64,000 nucleotides of DNA from an uncultured Paenibacillaceae bacterium (GTDB lineage Bacteria; Bacillota; Bacilli; Paenibacillales; DA-C8), in contig CALGAO010000132.1 of the NCBI GenBank assembly GCA_937957685.1, positions 1-64,000 of the forward strand, given 5' to 3'. How positions within the stretch are numbered: position 1 is the first letter of the stretch; each line of letters opens with the position of its first letter. Positions 28,531 through 37,753 of this stretch are shown here, in pieces. The notes beneath the pieces were generated by a model. That model saw nothing but the letters and a program-made list of their open reading frames with translations. It had not been told where the DNA came from and searched no databases. A program made the position numbers and the translations under genes.

Positions 28531-30330
28531 ATGATGAATTCATTGAGGATTGCCATGTCTCGGGCCATGCTGGTCATGATGGTCTTCGCGCTCGCCTGGG
28601 CCCTGATCGGACCGGGGCTCACATCGCCTGCGCTTGCCGCTTCGTCCAGGGCGGCATCGGTCGTCGATGTGACGGGAACCGCTTACCTGAAGAAGGCCGG
28701 CGGCACCAAACCTTATCGCATCTACAAGAAAATGACCGTCAACCAGAACGATACGATCATCACCGAGAAAAATGCCAGCTTGGTGCTCAGCATCGTGGAC
28801 CGGGAGGATGAGGTGACCATCGGCGAGAACTCTGAGGTCTACGTCGCGGATCTGCTGGAGAAGTCGGGCGCTGCGAAAACGACGCTGAATATTACGTCAG
28901 GATCGCTATACTCCAATGTTACCTCCAAGAGCGGCTCGGATACATACCGGATCGAGACGCCGAACGCGACGATGGGCGTTCGGGGGACGCACTTCGTGGT
29001 GGTCTTTGACCGATTGACCGGCCAGGTTCAGATGCTGGTCAGCGCCGGCGTCGTGGAAGTAAGGGACAGCGACAATCTGGATGTTTATGATGTCTACCCG
29101 GGATATCAGAGCTCCATCTTTGATGGTCAGGATGGAGGATCGAATATTGTGGTGGCGCCCGAAAACATGGATGACATTCCGCTGGCCATCCTGGCCAGAC
29201 TGTTGGCTAACCATGAAGAGATCACAAGGGAGATTGAGCAATATATCGATTTGTTCGATGAGCAGGGGACTCCGCCGGATGTGGCCAATCCTGACGCTTA
29301 TGCCGCGATCATCAGGAATCTGCTGTATGATATTGCCAGGAGAATCATAGAGGAAGCAGACCTGGACATAAAGCTTATATTTCCACTGGAACAGCCCCCG
29401 GATCCCAAGGAGAACCTCCATGAGGAAGCTTATACCCAGGAGGCGCTGGAACGGAGGGAACAGGCGCGCCAGAGGCAGGAGCAGCTTGCGGAGCAGAAGG
29501 AGCGGCAGAGGCAGGAATATCTCCAGAACAATCAGGACGCCCTGGAACGGCTTCAGCAGAAGAAGGAGGAGCAGGAGAAGGCCAATCGGGAAGCCGAGGA
29601 GTTGAACCGGACCAAAGCGGTCGAACGTTATATGGAGAACATGACGGAGGAAGAGCAGGCCCAGTTCAGACAAAGAGTGGAGGAAGCCCAGCGGAGTTTG
29701 ACAGGCGACGATCAGGAGCCATCCGAATCATACGCTCCCGGCGACGCGACGGATCCGGGTACGAACCCAGGCGGACAGCCTGGAAGTGATCAGCCTGGGC
29801 AGCCCGGTGGCGAGCAACCAGGAGAGGATGACGAAGGTCCTGGCGATGAGCCCGGCGATCCGAAGCCGACGCTCCGCCTCGTGCCCGATTCACGCACCCA
29901 GGGCAAGCTGGCGGTCGATCTGGTCATGGAGCATTTCCCGGCAGGATACCACGGAGCGCAGTTCTCCATCCTGTTCGATCCGGATCGTCTGACCATGACC
30001 GGCGACCTGGACAGCTGGCTGGCCAACATCCATTCGGCTGTCCGGCAGGTGTTTGCGAACGCCGAGGTCCATGCCGCCATTCAGACCGGCACCTATTCCG
30101 ATCCGGACGGGCTGTTCTCCGAGGCGACGGAATTGCTGATCACGATCCTGAGTCTGGGAGACGGGTCGAATGGCCCGGTGGATGAGGCGATCCTGCTGAG
30201 CATCCCGTTCAGCCTCGTCTCGACCGATCCCGGCCGCATCCTGCTCAGAGGGGTCATGTTCGTAGACAAGCAAGGCAACGAGGTGCCTTACGAGATCGAA
30301 GTGATCGGCGTGGACAGCCAGGATAGCTGA
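28531..30330 (+). CDS. Secreted FecR-domain protein with coiled coil and cohesin-like C-terminus
   Basis: 599 residues. A signal peptide (about 1-36, ending SPALAA) is followed by a FecR domain (about 40-190; TPNATMGVRGTHFVV is the family hallmark). Next come an acidic/hydrophobic stretch, a long Glu/Gln/Arg-rich coiled coil (about 305-400), a Pro/Gly/Glu-rich linker (about 415-455) and a C-terminal beta domain. That last domain has the GAQFSILFDPDRL pattern seen in cohesins. No sorting signal or membrane anchor is visible at the C-terminus. TGGAGGTT precedes ATG 28531. It lies 149 bases after the CHASE2 cyclase gene. Function unknown; probably wall-associated. Confidence 0.8.
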   Translation: MMNSLRIAMSRAMLVMMVFALAWALIGPGLTSPALAASSRAASVVDVTGTAYLKKAGGTKPYRIYKKMTVNQNDTIITEKNASLVLSIVDREDEVTIGENSEVYVADLLEKSGAAKTTLNITSGSLYSNVTSKSGSDTYRIETPNATMGVRGTHFVVVFDRLTGQVQMLVSAGVVEVRDSDNLDVYDVYPGYQSSIFDGQDGGSNIVVAPENMDDIPLAILARLLANHEEITREIEQYIDLFDEQGTPPDVANPDAYAAIIRNLLYDIARRIIEEADLDIKLIFPLEQPPDPKENLHEEAYTQEALERREQARQRQEQLAEQKERQRQEYLQNNQDALERLQQKKEEQEKANREAEELNRTKAVERYMENMTEEEQAQFRQRVEEAQRSLTGDDQEPSESYAPGDATDPGTNPGGQPGSDQPGQPGGEQPGEDDEGPGDEPGDPKPTLRLVPDSRTQGKLAVDLVMEHFPAGYHGAQFSILFDPDRLTMTGDLDSWLANIHSAVRQVFANAEVHAAIQTGTYSDPDGLFSEATELLITILSLGDGSNGPVDEAILLSIPFSLVSTDPGRILLRGVMFVDKQGNEVPYEIEVIGVDSQDS

Positions 30331-30426
30331 GGCAAGGTCCGTTGGTCCGGGCATCGCGTCCGGAACGTCCGGCAGCCTTCATTCGATCCTGGGGCAGTGG
30401 ACATTAATCGAGCAAAGGAGATCGCC

Positions 30427-32025
30427 ATGAAATTCCTCTATAAAACGAAAACGATCATCATCGGACTTGTTGGCATCCTGGCGCTGGCGTCGGTCTCCAG
30501 CGCGGATCGGGCATCGTTGTCGAACAATGACTGGGACGGGATGACGCGCACGTCCTGGTTCGCGGGTGACCGATCCGCCTCTGACGATCTGGTCACCCCG
30601 TCCAGCCTGCGGAATCCCTCCGGAGTGCTGGCGCTGCCTGACGGAACCGTGATCGTGGCGGACACGGGCAATCAGGCGATCAAGCGGATCCGGGACGGTG
30701 CGGTCGAGCGGTTCAGCGGGATGAATTTCCTGCGCGACGAGCGGGGCTTGCCGGTCGGCGCGCTGCTCGACGGCGCCGCGGACAGCTCCGGCTACAATCA
30801 GCCGACCGGTCTGGATTACGATGCCGAGGGTAACATCTACGTGGCGGACGCGGGCAATCATGCGATCCGCAAGATCGCGCCTGATGGTTCGGTGTCGACG
30901 ATCGCTGGCGACGGCGTCCTGGGTTTCGCAGACGGTGCGGGCAGCGAGGCGAGATTCTATCATCCGAGCGATGTGGCCGTTGCCGATGATGGAACCATCT
31001 ATGTCGCCGACACGCTGAATCATGCGATCCGCAGGATCGACCGGAACGGACGGGTGACGACGCTGAATGCTCCCTCGACCCGGGTCGTGGAAGTGTTCCC
31101 CGGCGTCGTGGAGGCGGCGGGCGATTACCGCGACGGACCGCTGGCGGAAGCGTTGTTCAACGAGCCGTCGGGGCTGGCGCTCGATGAGCGGGGCAACCTG
31201 TATGTCAGCGACAGCGGCAATCAGCGCATCCGTTACATCGATCTGCAGAAGCAGACGGTCACCACCGTGGCCGGCGGGGTATACGCCGATGCAGCGAGAG
31301 GCGTTCTGTACAAGGAAGCGGCGCTGTATGCCGAGGGCTTCTACCAGGATGGACCGGCGCTCGAGGCGCTGTTCTACTACCCGAGGGGGATCGCCCTGAC
31401 AGCCGAAGGCGGACTGCTCATCGCGGACAGCGAGAACCATGCGGTTCGCTATCTGAAGAACGGACAGGTGACGACCGTGGCGGGCCAGCCGGAGGAGCAC
31501 GGATACGCGAACGGCATCGAGGGCAACAATGCTCTCTATCGCCCGGCCGATGTGGCGTTGGCTGCGGATGGCACGCTCCTGATCGCCGATTCCTACAATC
31601 ACGCGATCCGTCAGGTGAAGCTGTACGAGCTTCCATCAACCGTTCAGGCCGCGGCCGATATCCAGGTGGTCTATGAAGACCGGCTGATCCGCTTCGATGC
31701 CCAGCCGGAGGCGGTGAACGGCAGGACGATGGTGCCGGTGCGCTTCATCGCGGAGGCGCTCGGATATCAGGTGGAATATGCGGCAGGGGAGCAGAGGATC
31801 ACCTTGGCTGGCGATGACCGGACCATCGAGTTCAGGCTCGGTCAGGCGGAGATCACGCTGCGCACGGCCGACGGCGAAGTGGTCCGCCGGAACATCGATG
31901 CCGCGCCGTACGCGAAGAGCGATCGGACGTATGTGCCCGTGCGCTTCTTCGCCGAGATCATCGGGCTGGATGTCGCCTGGATCCAGGATCAGAAGCTGGT
32001 GATCCTGCGCCACAAGGCCGATTGA
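30427..32025 (+). CDS. Secreted NHL-repeat protein with copper amine oxidase-N (stalk) domain
   Basis: 532 residues. The N-terminal signal peptide ends near residue 26 (ASVSSA). At least five NHL-type beta-propeller repeats follow, each with the NIYVADAGNHAIRKI pattern (about residues 60-410). The C-terminal 110 residues form a copper amine oxidase N-terminal-like domain, with two VPVRF blocks (TMVPVRFIAEALGY, YVPVRFFAEIIGL). In Bacillota this domain is a common extracellular stalk with no oxidase activity. AAAGGAG precedes ATG 30427. Third gene of the cluster with the cyclase and the FecR protein. Confidence 0.88.
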   Translation: MKFLYKTKTIIIGLVGILALASVSSADRASLSNNDWDGMTRTSWFAGDRSASDDLVTPSSLRNPSGVLALPDGTVIVADTGNQAIKRIRDGAVERFSGMNFLRDERGLPVGALLDGAADSSGYNQPTGLDYDAEGNIYVADAGNHAIRKIAPDGSVSTIAGDGVLGFADGAGSEARFYHPSDVAVADDGTIYVADTLNHAIRRIDRNGRVTTLNAPSTRVVEVFPGVVEAAGDYRDGPLAEALFNEPSGLALDERGNLYVSDSGNQRIRYIDLQKQTVTTVAGGVYADAARGVLYKEAALYAEGFYQDGPALEALFYYPRGIALTAEGGLLIADSENHAVRYLKNGQVTTVAGQPEEHGYANGIEGNNALYRPADVALAADGTLLIADSYNHAIRQVKLYELPSTVQAAADIQVVYEDRLIRFDAQPEAVNGRTMVPVRFIAEALGYQVEYAAGEQRITLAGDDRTIEFRLGQAEITLRTADGEVVRRNIDAAPYAKSDRTYVPVRFFAEIIGLDVAWIQDQKLVILRHKAD

Positions 32026-32097
32026 GGCGGCGACGGGATCGGCTCAGGATGTCAGCGAACGGATGAACATCAGGAAGAACCAAGGAAGAACAAATCA

Positions 32098-32163
32098 AGA
32101 CCGCTTGTGACAGTCTGGTCATCCCCGGTTGCTGAGGGATGGGCCAGGCTGTACAAGCGGTCT
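32098..32163. repeat. Large imperfect hairpin, about 28 bp stem
   Basis: AGACCGCTTGT (32098-32108) pairs with ACAAGCGGTCT (32153-32163), continued inward by ACAG/CTGT, CTGG/CCAG and CATCCC/GGGATG around a 10-base loop. No clear T-run follows on either strand. Confidence 0.75.
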
Positions 32164-32275
32164 GCTTGTGCTTGTGGGATTATGCGGATCGATCATTCCA
32201 GGTCATTCGTTACACACCGGAGCCAGATCAGGACCGGAGCCTGTCCAGGTCATGCTCGTGCCTGACGGTGTCAGA

Positions 32276-32413
32276 TCAGAACAACAGCAAGAGCAGGATT
32301 ACGATGAGCAACACGCCTCCGAATATCGATGCATACCAGATGAGCGCTTTGCGGTTAATAGGTGCTTCTTCCTTCTTGTAGCGTTGAACATAGGACTGCT
32401 TCTTCTTAACCAT
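32276..32413 (-). CDS. Small single-pass membrane protein, unidentified
   Basis: 45 residues from the third of three consecutive ATG codons (32413, 32416 or 32419). The N-terminal half is very basic (MVKKKQ..VQRYKKEE), followed by NRKALIWY and a single hydrophobic helix (about 24-44) that runs to the end. This is the pattern of small conserved Paenibacillaceae membrane proteins, but I do not recognise a named family. GTGGGTG lies upstream of the start. It is divergent from pyrD. Confidence 0.6.
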   Translation of the reverse strand: MVKKKQSYVQRYKKEEAPINRKALIWYASIFGGVLLIVILLLLLF

Positions 32414-32567
32414 CATCATCACCCACTATTTCAGACATAATAAAACCCCTGATGATAGAAATTATATAAGCTAACCGGGATGATTGCAAACGAATCACCT
32501 TTCTTTTTGCCGAGGAACGAGATAAACTGTTTTGAAGGGTATCTGAATGCAGAGGAGGATGCAGCAC

Positions 32568-33662
32568 ATGTTGTACGAGAAGCTCCTGAAGCCGGTCCTG
32601 TTCAGGATGGATCCGGAGAAGGCGCATCACCTGACGATCGGCGGGCTGAGGACTCTCCAGAACGTGCCCGGGGTGCGCGGTCTCCTGGGCGCGGCCTATT
32701 CGTCCCCGTCGGCCCCCGAGCTTGCCCAGACATTATGGAACATACCGTTTGCGAATCCGATCGGACTTGCGGCTGGTCTGGACAAGAACGGAGAGGCGGC
32801 GGGAGCCTTGTCCCGTCTGGGGTTCGGGTTTATCGAGGTGGGCACGGTGACTCCCCGGCCGCAGCCGGGCAACGACAGGCCGAGGCTGTTCCGCTTGCCT
32901 GAAGATGAGGCGCTCATCAACCGGATGGGCTTCAACAACCACGGCGCGGAAGCGATGCGCAGCAATCTGGAGGCGTCAGGTTCGAGGCCGATCCCGATCG
33001 CCGTCAACATCGGCAAGAACAAGACGACTCCCAATGAGGAGGCCGTCCAAGACTATCGCACCTGCATGCGCATATTATATGATATCGGCGATTTCTTCGT
33101 CGTTAACATCAGCTCGCCCAATACGCCGAATCTACGCAATCTGCAGCACGGCGATGACCTTCACGTCCTGCTCTCCGGCATCATCGAGGAGCGGAACCTG
33201 CAAGCGTCGGAACGGGGGGCAGCGCCGAAGCCGGTGCTGGTCAAGATCGCCCCGGACATGACGGAAGAGGAACTGAGAAGCAGTGTCGAGATCATCAAGT
33301 CCAGCGGCGTAGCGGGGATCATCGCGACCAACACGACGATCACGCGTCACGATCTTCGCAGCCGTCACCGGGAGGAAACCGGCGGACTCAGCGGCAAGCC
33401 GCTGCACAGGCTGTCGCTTGGCGTGGTCAGGCAGGTCTATCGGCTGACGGAAGGTCGGCTTCCCATCGTGGCATCGGGCGGGGTCTTTACGGGAGACGAC
33501 GCGTATGAGATGATTCGTGCAGGGGCCAGCCTGGTCGAGATCTATACCGGCATGATCTATCGCGGTCCCGGAGTGAACCGATCGATTAACCGAAGGCTGC
33601 TGGAGCTGCTGCGCAAGGATGGATATACGCATATTACCCAGGCGGTCGGAGCTGATGCGTAA
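32568..33662 (+). CDS. pyrD: Dihydroorotate dehydrogenase, quinone-dependent (class 2)
   Basis: Oxidises dihydroorotate to orotate in pyrimidine synthesis, passing electrons to quinone. 364 residues. The N-terminal amphipathic helices used by class 2 enzymes are present (KLLKPVLFRMDPEKAHH). FMN-site blocks include NPIGLAAGLDKNGE, and the catalytic Ser lies in NISSPNTPNLR (class 1 enzymes have Cys). A class 2 enzyme outside the pyr operon differs from B. subtilis, which uses class 1B with PyrK. ATG 32568 follows GAGGAGG. Confidence 0.93.
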   Translation: MLYEKLLKPVLFRMDPEKAHHLTIGGLRTLQNVPGVRGLLGAAYSSPSAPELAQTLWNIPFANPIGLAAGLDKNGEAAGALSRLGFGFIEVGTVTPRPQPGNDRPRLFRLPEDEALINRMGFNNHGAEAMRSNLEASGSRPIPIAVNIGKNKTTPNEEAVQDYRTCMRILYDIGDFFVVNISSPNTPNLRNLQHGDDLHVLLSGIIEERNLQASERGAAPKPVLVKIAPDMTEEELRSSVEIIKSSGVAGIIATNTTITRHDLRSRHREETGGLSGKPLHRLSLGVVRQVYRLTEGRLPIVASGGVFTGDDAYEMIRAGASLVEIYTGMIYRGPGVNRSINRRLLELLRKDGYTHITQAVGADA

Positions 33663-33688
33663 ACGTTCCATGAAACGGAGGAATCAGC

Positions 33689-34486
33689 ATGGACGGAAGA
33701 GACTGGAGCATATTTCTCCTGCCTTACGAACAGGCTGTGGAAGAATTGAAGATCAAGTTCAAGGCTTTGCGAGCGGAGCTCAAGATGAGGGAGGAGCTTG
33801 CGCCGATTGAATTTGTCACCGGCAGAGTGAAGCGGATCTCAAGCATACTGGCCAAGGCCAAGTCGCTTGGCGTGCCGCATGACCAACTGGAGACCGGCAT
33901 CGAGGATATCGCCGGCATCCGCATCATGTGCCAGTTCGTGGAGGACATACACCGAGTGGCGGAGATCATCCGTCAGCGAAGCGATATGCAGGTGCTGTAC
34001 GAGAAGGATTATATCACCAACAAGAAAGAGAGCGGCTATCGCAGCTATCATCTCATCGTGCGCTATCCGGTGCAGACGGCGCTGGGCGTCAAACAGGTGC
34101 TGGCGGAGATCCAGATTCGCACGCTGGCGATGAATTTCTGGGCGACGATCGAGCATTCCCTCAACTACAAGTACAAGGAGGAGCTGCCCGAGGAGGTGCA
34201 GCTCAGGCTGCGCAGAGCCGCCGAAGCCGCTTATGTGCTCGATCAGGAAATGTCGAGCATACGCCATGAGATTATGTCAGCGCAGAAAGAATTCGAGGCG
34301 AATTCCAATCTCGTATCGAGGCTGCTGAGCAATATCCAGGAATTATATTTCTATCATCGCATTCGCGAAGCGGTCCAGTTCCAGCTTCGCTTCAATGAAC
34401 TGTGGGATAAGGAAGATATTTGGGGGCTGCGCATGCTGGCCAATGAGCTGGAGGAAGCTCTGGCCAGGGCGAAGCGGAGCGAGTGA
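33689..34486 (+). CDS. relQ: Small alarmone synthetase, RelQ/YjbM type
   Basis: Single-domain (p)ppGpp synthetase. RelA/SpoT synthetase blocks are clear: RISSILAKAKS near the start of the domain, GIEDIAGIRIMCQF, KESGYRSYHLIVRYPV, and EIQIRTLAMNFWATIEHSLNYKY with catalytic Glu. No HD hydrolase, TGS or ACT domain is present. At 265 residues it is about 50 longer than YjbM, the extra being a charged C-terminal helical part. It is followed closely by an rRNA pseudouridine synthase gene. Confidence 0.9.
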   Translation: MDGRDWSIFLLPYEQAVEELKIKFKALRAELKMREELAPIEFVTGRVKRISSILAKAKSLGVPHDQLETGIEDIAGIRIMCQFVEDIHRVAEIIRQRSDMQVLYEKDYITNKKESGYRSYHLIVRYPVQTALGVKQVLAEIQIRTLAMNFWATIEHSLNYKYKEELPEEVQLRLRRAAEAAYVLDQEMSSIRHEIMSAQKEFEANSNLVSRLLSNIQELYFYHRIREAVQFQLRFNELWDKEDIWGLRMLANELEEALARAKRSE

Positions 34487-34585
34487 TCGGAAGGGAAGCA
34501 CCCATGCCCGGAGTACGGGCGGACGGTAGAAAGGACAATCCGATCTTCATGGAGGTGAGAAGCGATCAATCAATCGGACAAGCAG

Positions 34586-35341
34586 TTGCGGATCGACAGG
34601 ATATTGAGCCATCTGGGTCTGGCCACTCGCTCGGAGGCGAAGAAACTGGCCAGAGCCGGTCAGATCCGGGTGAACGGTGAAGTGATCAGGGACAGCGGGG
34701 CGAAGGTGAATCCGGAGACGGATGTCCTCGAGGTGCGCGGGGAACGGGTGCTGTACAGGCAGCATATCTACCTGATGATGAACAAGCCGGCAGGCTTCGT
34801 CTCGGCCACGGAGGATCTGCGCGAACGGACGGTGCTGGATCTGCTGGGCGAGGAGCATCGGGCCTTCGAGCCGTTCCCGGTCGGCAGGCTGGACAAGGAT
34901 ACGGAAGGGCTGCTCCTGCTCACGAACGACGGCCAGCTGGCGCACCGCCTCCTGTCGCCCAGGAAGCATGTGCCGAAGCTGTATTATGCAGAGATCGACG
35001 GGTTGGTCGATCAGCGGGATGTGGAGCGATTCCGTCAGGGTGTGGAGCTGGACGACGGCTATGTGACGATGCCCGCTGTGCTGACCATATTGGAAGCTGC
35101 TCCCACCGATAGAGGAGGGCGCTCGAGGATCGAGGTGCAGCTTCACGAGGGCAAGTACCACCAGGTGAAGCGCATGTTTGCCGCCGTGGGCAAAAGAGTC
35201 GTTTACCTGAAGCGCGTGGCCATGGGCGGTCTGAAGCTGGACCCCGCTCTGGCGCCCGGGAGATACAGAGAATTGACAGAGACAGAGCTTGCGACATTAA
35301 CGGAGGGAACTGGAGATGAGCATCAGACTGATCGCGCTTGA
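34586..35341 (+). CDS. RsuA/RluB-family rRNA pseudouridine synthase
   Basis: 251 residues. N-terminal S4 RNA-binding domain (RIDRILSHLGLATRSEAKKL...G.IRVNG) and catalytic domain with Asp in VGRLDKDTEGLLLLTNDG, then KYHQVKRMFAAVGKRVVYLKR. RsuA modifies 16S U516; RluB-type enzymes modify 23S. The order of blocks fits RsuA better. The start is uncertain. TTG 34586 fits the protein, but the good ribosome binding site (GGAGGTGAG, 34551-34559) is about 30 bases earlier with no ATG, GTG or TTG in between in this frame. The end overlaps the next gene by 26 bases. Confidence 0.82.
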   Translation: MRIDRILSHLGLATRSEAKKLARAGQIRVNGEVIRDSGAKVNPETDVLEVRGERVLYRQHIYLMMNKPAGFVSATEDLRERTVLDLLGEEHRAFEPFPVGRLDKDTEGLLLLTNDGQLAHRLLSPRKHVPKLYYAEIDGLVDQRDVERFRQGVELDDGYVTMPAVLTILEAAPTDRGGRSRIEVQLHEGKYHQVKRMFAAVGKRVVYLKRVAMGGLKLDPALAPGRYRELTETELATLTEGTGDEHQTDRA

Positions 35342-36113
35342 TGTGGATGGGACTTTGCTGAACGATGACCATCAACTGAGCGCCAACAATATTCGCACGC
35401 TGCGTCGCGCGGCGGAGCAAGGCATCAAGATCGTGCTGTGCACGGGCCGCGGCTCGATGAGCGCCAAGCCGATCATGGACGAGCTGGGCCTGGAGGGCGT
35501 CATGATCACGCATAACGGGGCGGCGGTCACCGACACGAACGGTAACGTGCTGCATGAATTTACGTTCCACGTGCGGGAAGTGGAAGATCTGATCCGATAT
35601 TGCCGGGAACACGGCATTCACTATGATCTGAACACCTCTACCAGGATGCTTCTCGATCAGATGCCGGCGGATGCCAGGAAGATGTACGACGCCTTTATGG
35701 CCGAGCCGGAGATGGTGGAGGATGTGCTTCAGGTGAACGACCCGCTCGTGAAGATCTGCATCTTCGGCAACGATGAGCAGATGGAACAGGTGGAGCGGGA
35801 TTGGCCGGACGATCTGCAGGAGCTGCGGTTCATCCGCAGCGGCGATTGCTTCGTCGATGTGATGCGACCGGATGTCAGCAAGGGCATCGCACTGATGAAG
35901 CTGGCGGAGATCTGGCAAGTGGACCGGTCGGAGATCCTGGCGATGGGCAATTACTACAACGACATCGAGATGCTGCGTTTCGCCGGGATCGGCATCGCCG
36001 TGGCCAACTCCCCGGATGAGGTGAAGCAGGCGGCTGACGAGGTGACGGTGTCGAACAACGAAGATGCCGTGCATGTGGCGCTCAGCAAGCATCTGCCCTT
36101 GATCAGGGTGTGA
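35316..36113 (+). CDS. Cof-type HAD-IIB phosphatase
   Basis: 265 residues with HAD motif I LIALDVDGTLLN, motif II CTGRG, and motifs III/IV in SKGIALMKL and AMGNYYNDIEMLR. The Cof cap is inserted between motifs II and III. Motif IV usually reads GDxxND; here it is GNYYND, a small deviation. Such enzymes dephosphorylate sugar phosphates or nucleotides; the substrate is unknown. The start overlaps the pseudouridine synthase gene, suggesting coupling. Confidence 0.88.
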   Translation: MSIRLIALDVDGTLLNDDHQLSANNIRTLRRAAEQGIKIVLCTGRGSMSAKPIMDELGLEGVMITHNGAAVTDTNGNVLHEFTFHVREVEDLIRYCREHGIHYDLNTSTRMLLDQMPADARKMYDAFMAEPEMVEDVLQVNDPLVKICIFGNDEQMEQVERDWPDDLQELRFIRSGDCFVDVMRPDVSKGIALMKLAEIWQVDRSEILAMGNYYNDIEMLRFAGIGIAVANSPDEVKQAADEVTVSNNEDAVHVALSKHLPLIRV

Positions 36114-36343
36114 CGCCAGGCTGGCGACGCCTGGCATGATCGACATCTGGAAGTGTAAGGCTCGCGATGGCGCTCCTGGCAGACGTGCGTTCGGCTGAAG
36201 GGACAACTGCTGGTGTGCGATCGGTGAGCGGATCGGAGCGTCCCGATTCGGAGCCCCTCCATCTGCGCGTGGATAGAATGCGGTACACAGGAAACGCTAA
36301 GACCGTTACCTGTATCACATCCAAGAGCGTGGAGGGAAGTGCG

Positions 36344-37564
36344 ATGTCCACAGTATCGATTCGCCCTGATATGCGAACCCCGGGAGGCGAAGTCAGCGAT
36401 ATCGTGTTGAACGGCCGCTATGCCGGAGAGATCACGCTGGTCTACCGCGAGGGCAGCCGGTTGTCGGGCGCTGTCCAGCTGGAGAAGACGGTCCTGACTC
36501 CTTCCGACAAGAGGAAGGTTCTGAGTCATGTGCAGGAATACATCAATTCGCTCGCAGCAGCGATCGACGCCGCTGACTGTGAGGTGATCGTCACCTACAG
36601 CGCGTTTGATCAAGTGATCGCGATGGAACACAACATCGGCGAGATCGAGTCGTTCATCGATGAGCCCGAGGCTGAGGATGACTGGGACGACTATGAAGCC
36701 GATTATGTCGATGATGATGCGAGCCTGTCCGATTACGACCCGGATCAGTCGGGGGACTCGCTGGAGATGGTGGGCACCGCCTCGGGGCGCAGCGCCGCTC
36801 GGAAGGGGGCGGGACAGGACAGCCGTACCCGGACAGGAGCGGGCGAAGGCGGAGACCGGAGCGGCCAGCAGGACGATGAGGAGGATCTGCAGGCGGCGGA
36901 AGCCTCGGATCTGACCGCCGGTTCGCGATCCGGGAGAGACAGAAACGAGCCGTACGAGCTGGTCATCACGGGCGAACATGGCAATTCGGTGGAATACCAT
37001 ATCTATGCCAGAGATCGCCATTGGCTGGCGGAAGCCTTCGTCACGATGTACGGCAGCGACTGCATCGGCGAGATCAACTGGATGGTCGAACCGACTCCCG
37101 GACAGATCGAACGGTCGGTGGAGCTGCTCGTCTCCGACTTCGACGAGGATCTCGTCGACACGTTCAAACTGGACGTCAAGCACAACGGTGAGCTGCTGGA
37201 GATCTACGAGCTGGAGCATGAGGATCTCATGAACCGTATGGATGCGGGGCACAGCGGGCAGGATGATGACGAATTCTCCGTTCATCTCGTGCGCGATGAC
37301 GGCGATACGCTCACCTACGACATCTACTCCAGCCGGAACGGACCGCTGCCGATCGGTACGGCGACGATCGACATCAGCCAGCGCAAGCTGACCGGCTACA
37401 TGGACTTCCGGGAGATGAACAGCGAGCGGGATCACGAGCAGATCGCCTCCTTGCTCATGCGGGAGCTGGACAAGGAGAAGGATTATGAGTCGTTCAACCT
37501 GACCGTCCTCTACAAGAATCGGCCAATCGACGAATTGCTGTTCGAGAATGCGCCCGTGCAATAA
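36344..37564 (+). CDS. Unrecognised protein with three related domains and acidic linkers
   Basis: 406 residues, no signal peptide or membrane segment. Three segments of about 85-95 residues (about 15-100, 205-300 and 315-402) share a layout: a beta-rich start, a GxxxG-like exchange element (YAGEITLVYR; NSVEYHIYAR; DTLTYDIYSS), a central helix-rich part and a closing strand (CEVIVTYSAFDQVI; DTFKLDVKHNGELL; ESFNLTVLYKNRPI). A strongly acidic, low-complexity linker (about 105-200) separates the first from the second. I do not recognise a named family. ATG 36344 follows GGAGGG. It lies downstream of the HAD gene after a 230-base gap. Confidence 0.75.
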   Translation: MSTVSIRPDMRTPGGEVSDIVLNGRYAGEITLVYREGSRLSGAVQLEKTVLTPSDKRKVLSHVQEYINSLAAAIDAADCEVIVTYSAFDQVIAMEHNIGEIESFIDEPEAEDDWDDYEADYVDDDASLSDYDPDQSGDSLEMVGTASGRSAARKGAGQDSRTRTGAGEGGDRSGQQDDEEDLQAAEASDLTAGSRSGRDRNEPYELVITGEHGNSVEYHIYARDRHWLAEAFVTMYGSDCIGEINWMVEPTPGQIERSVELLVSDFDEDLVDTFKLDVKHNGELLEIYELEHEDLMNRMDAGHSGQDDDEFSVHLVRDDGDTLTYDIYSSRNGPLPIGTATIDISQRKLTGYMDFREMNSERDHEQIASLLMRELDKEKDYESFNLTVLYKNRPIDELLFENAPVQ

Positions 37565-37753
37565 CGGACACGATCGACAGGGAATGACAAACCGCCTGAT
37601 GGGGCAGTTGTTGTTCCTTTTTTATATGGACATATGGACAGCGTCAAGGGTGCATCGGTTGTCGCACGCAGGAAGAGGTTGCCGAATATTGACATTGACT
37701 GGCATAAGGGTATGATGAAAGTAACATGTCAGAATGGCCGGGGGTGTGATGCG

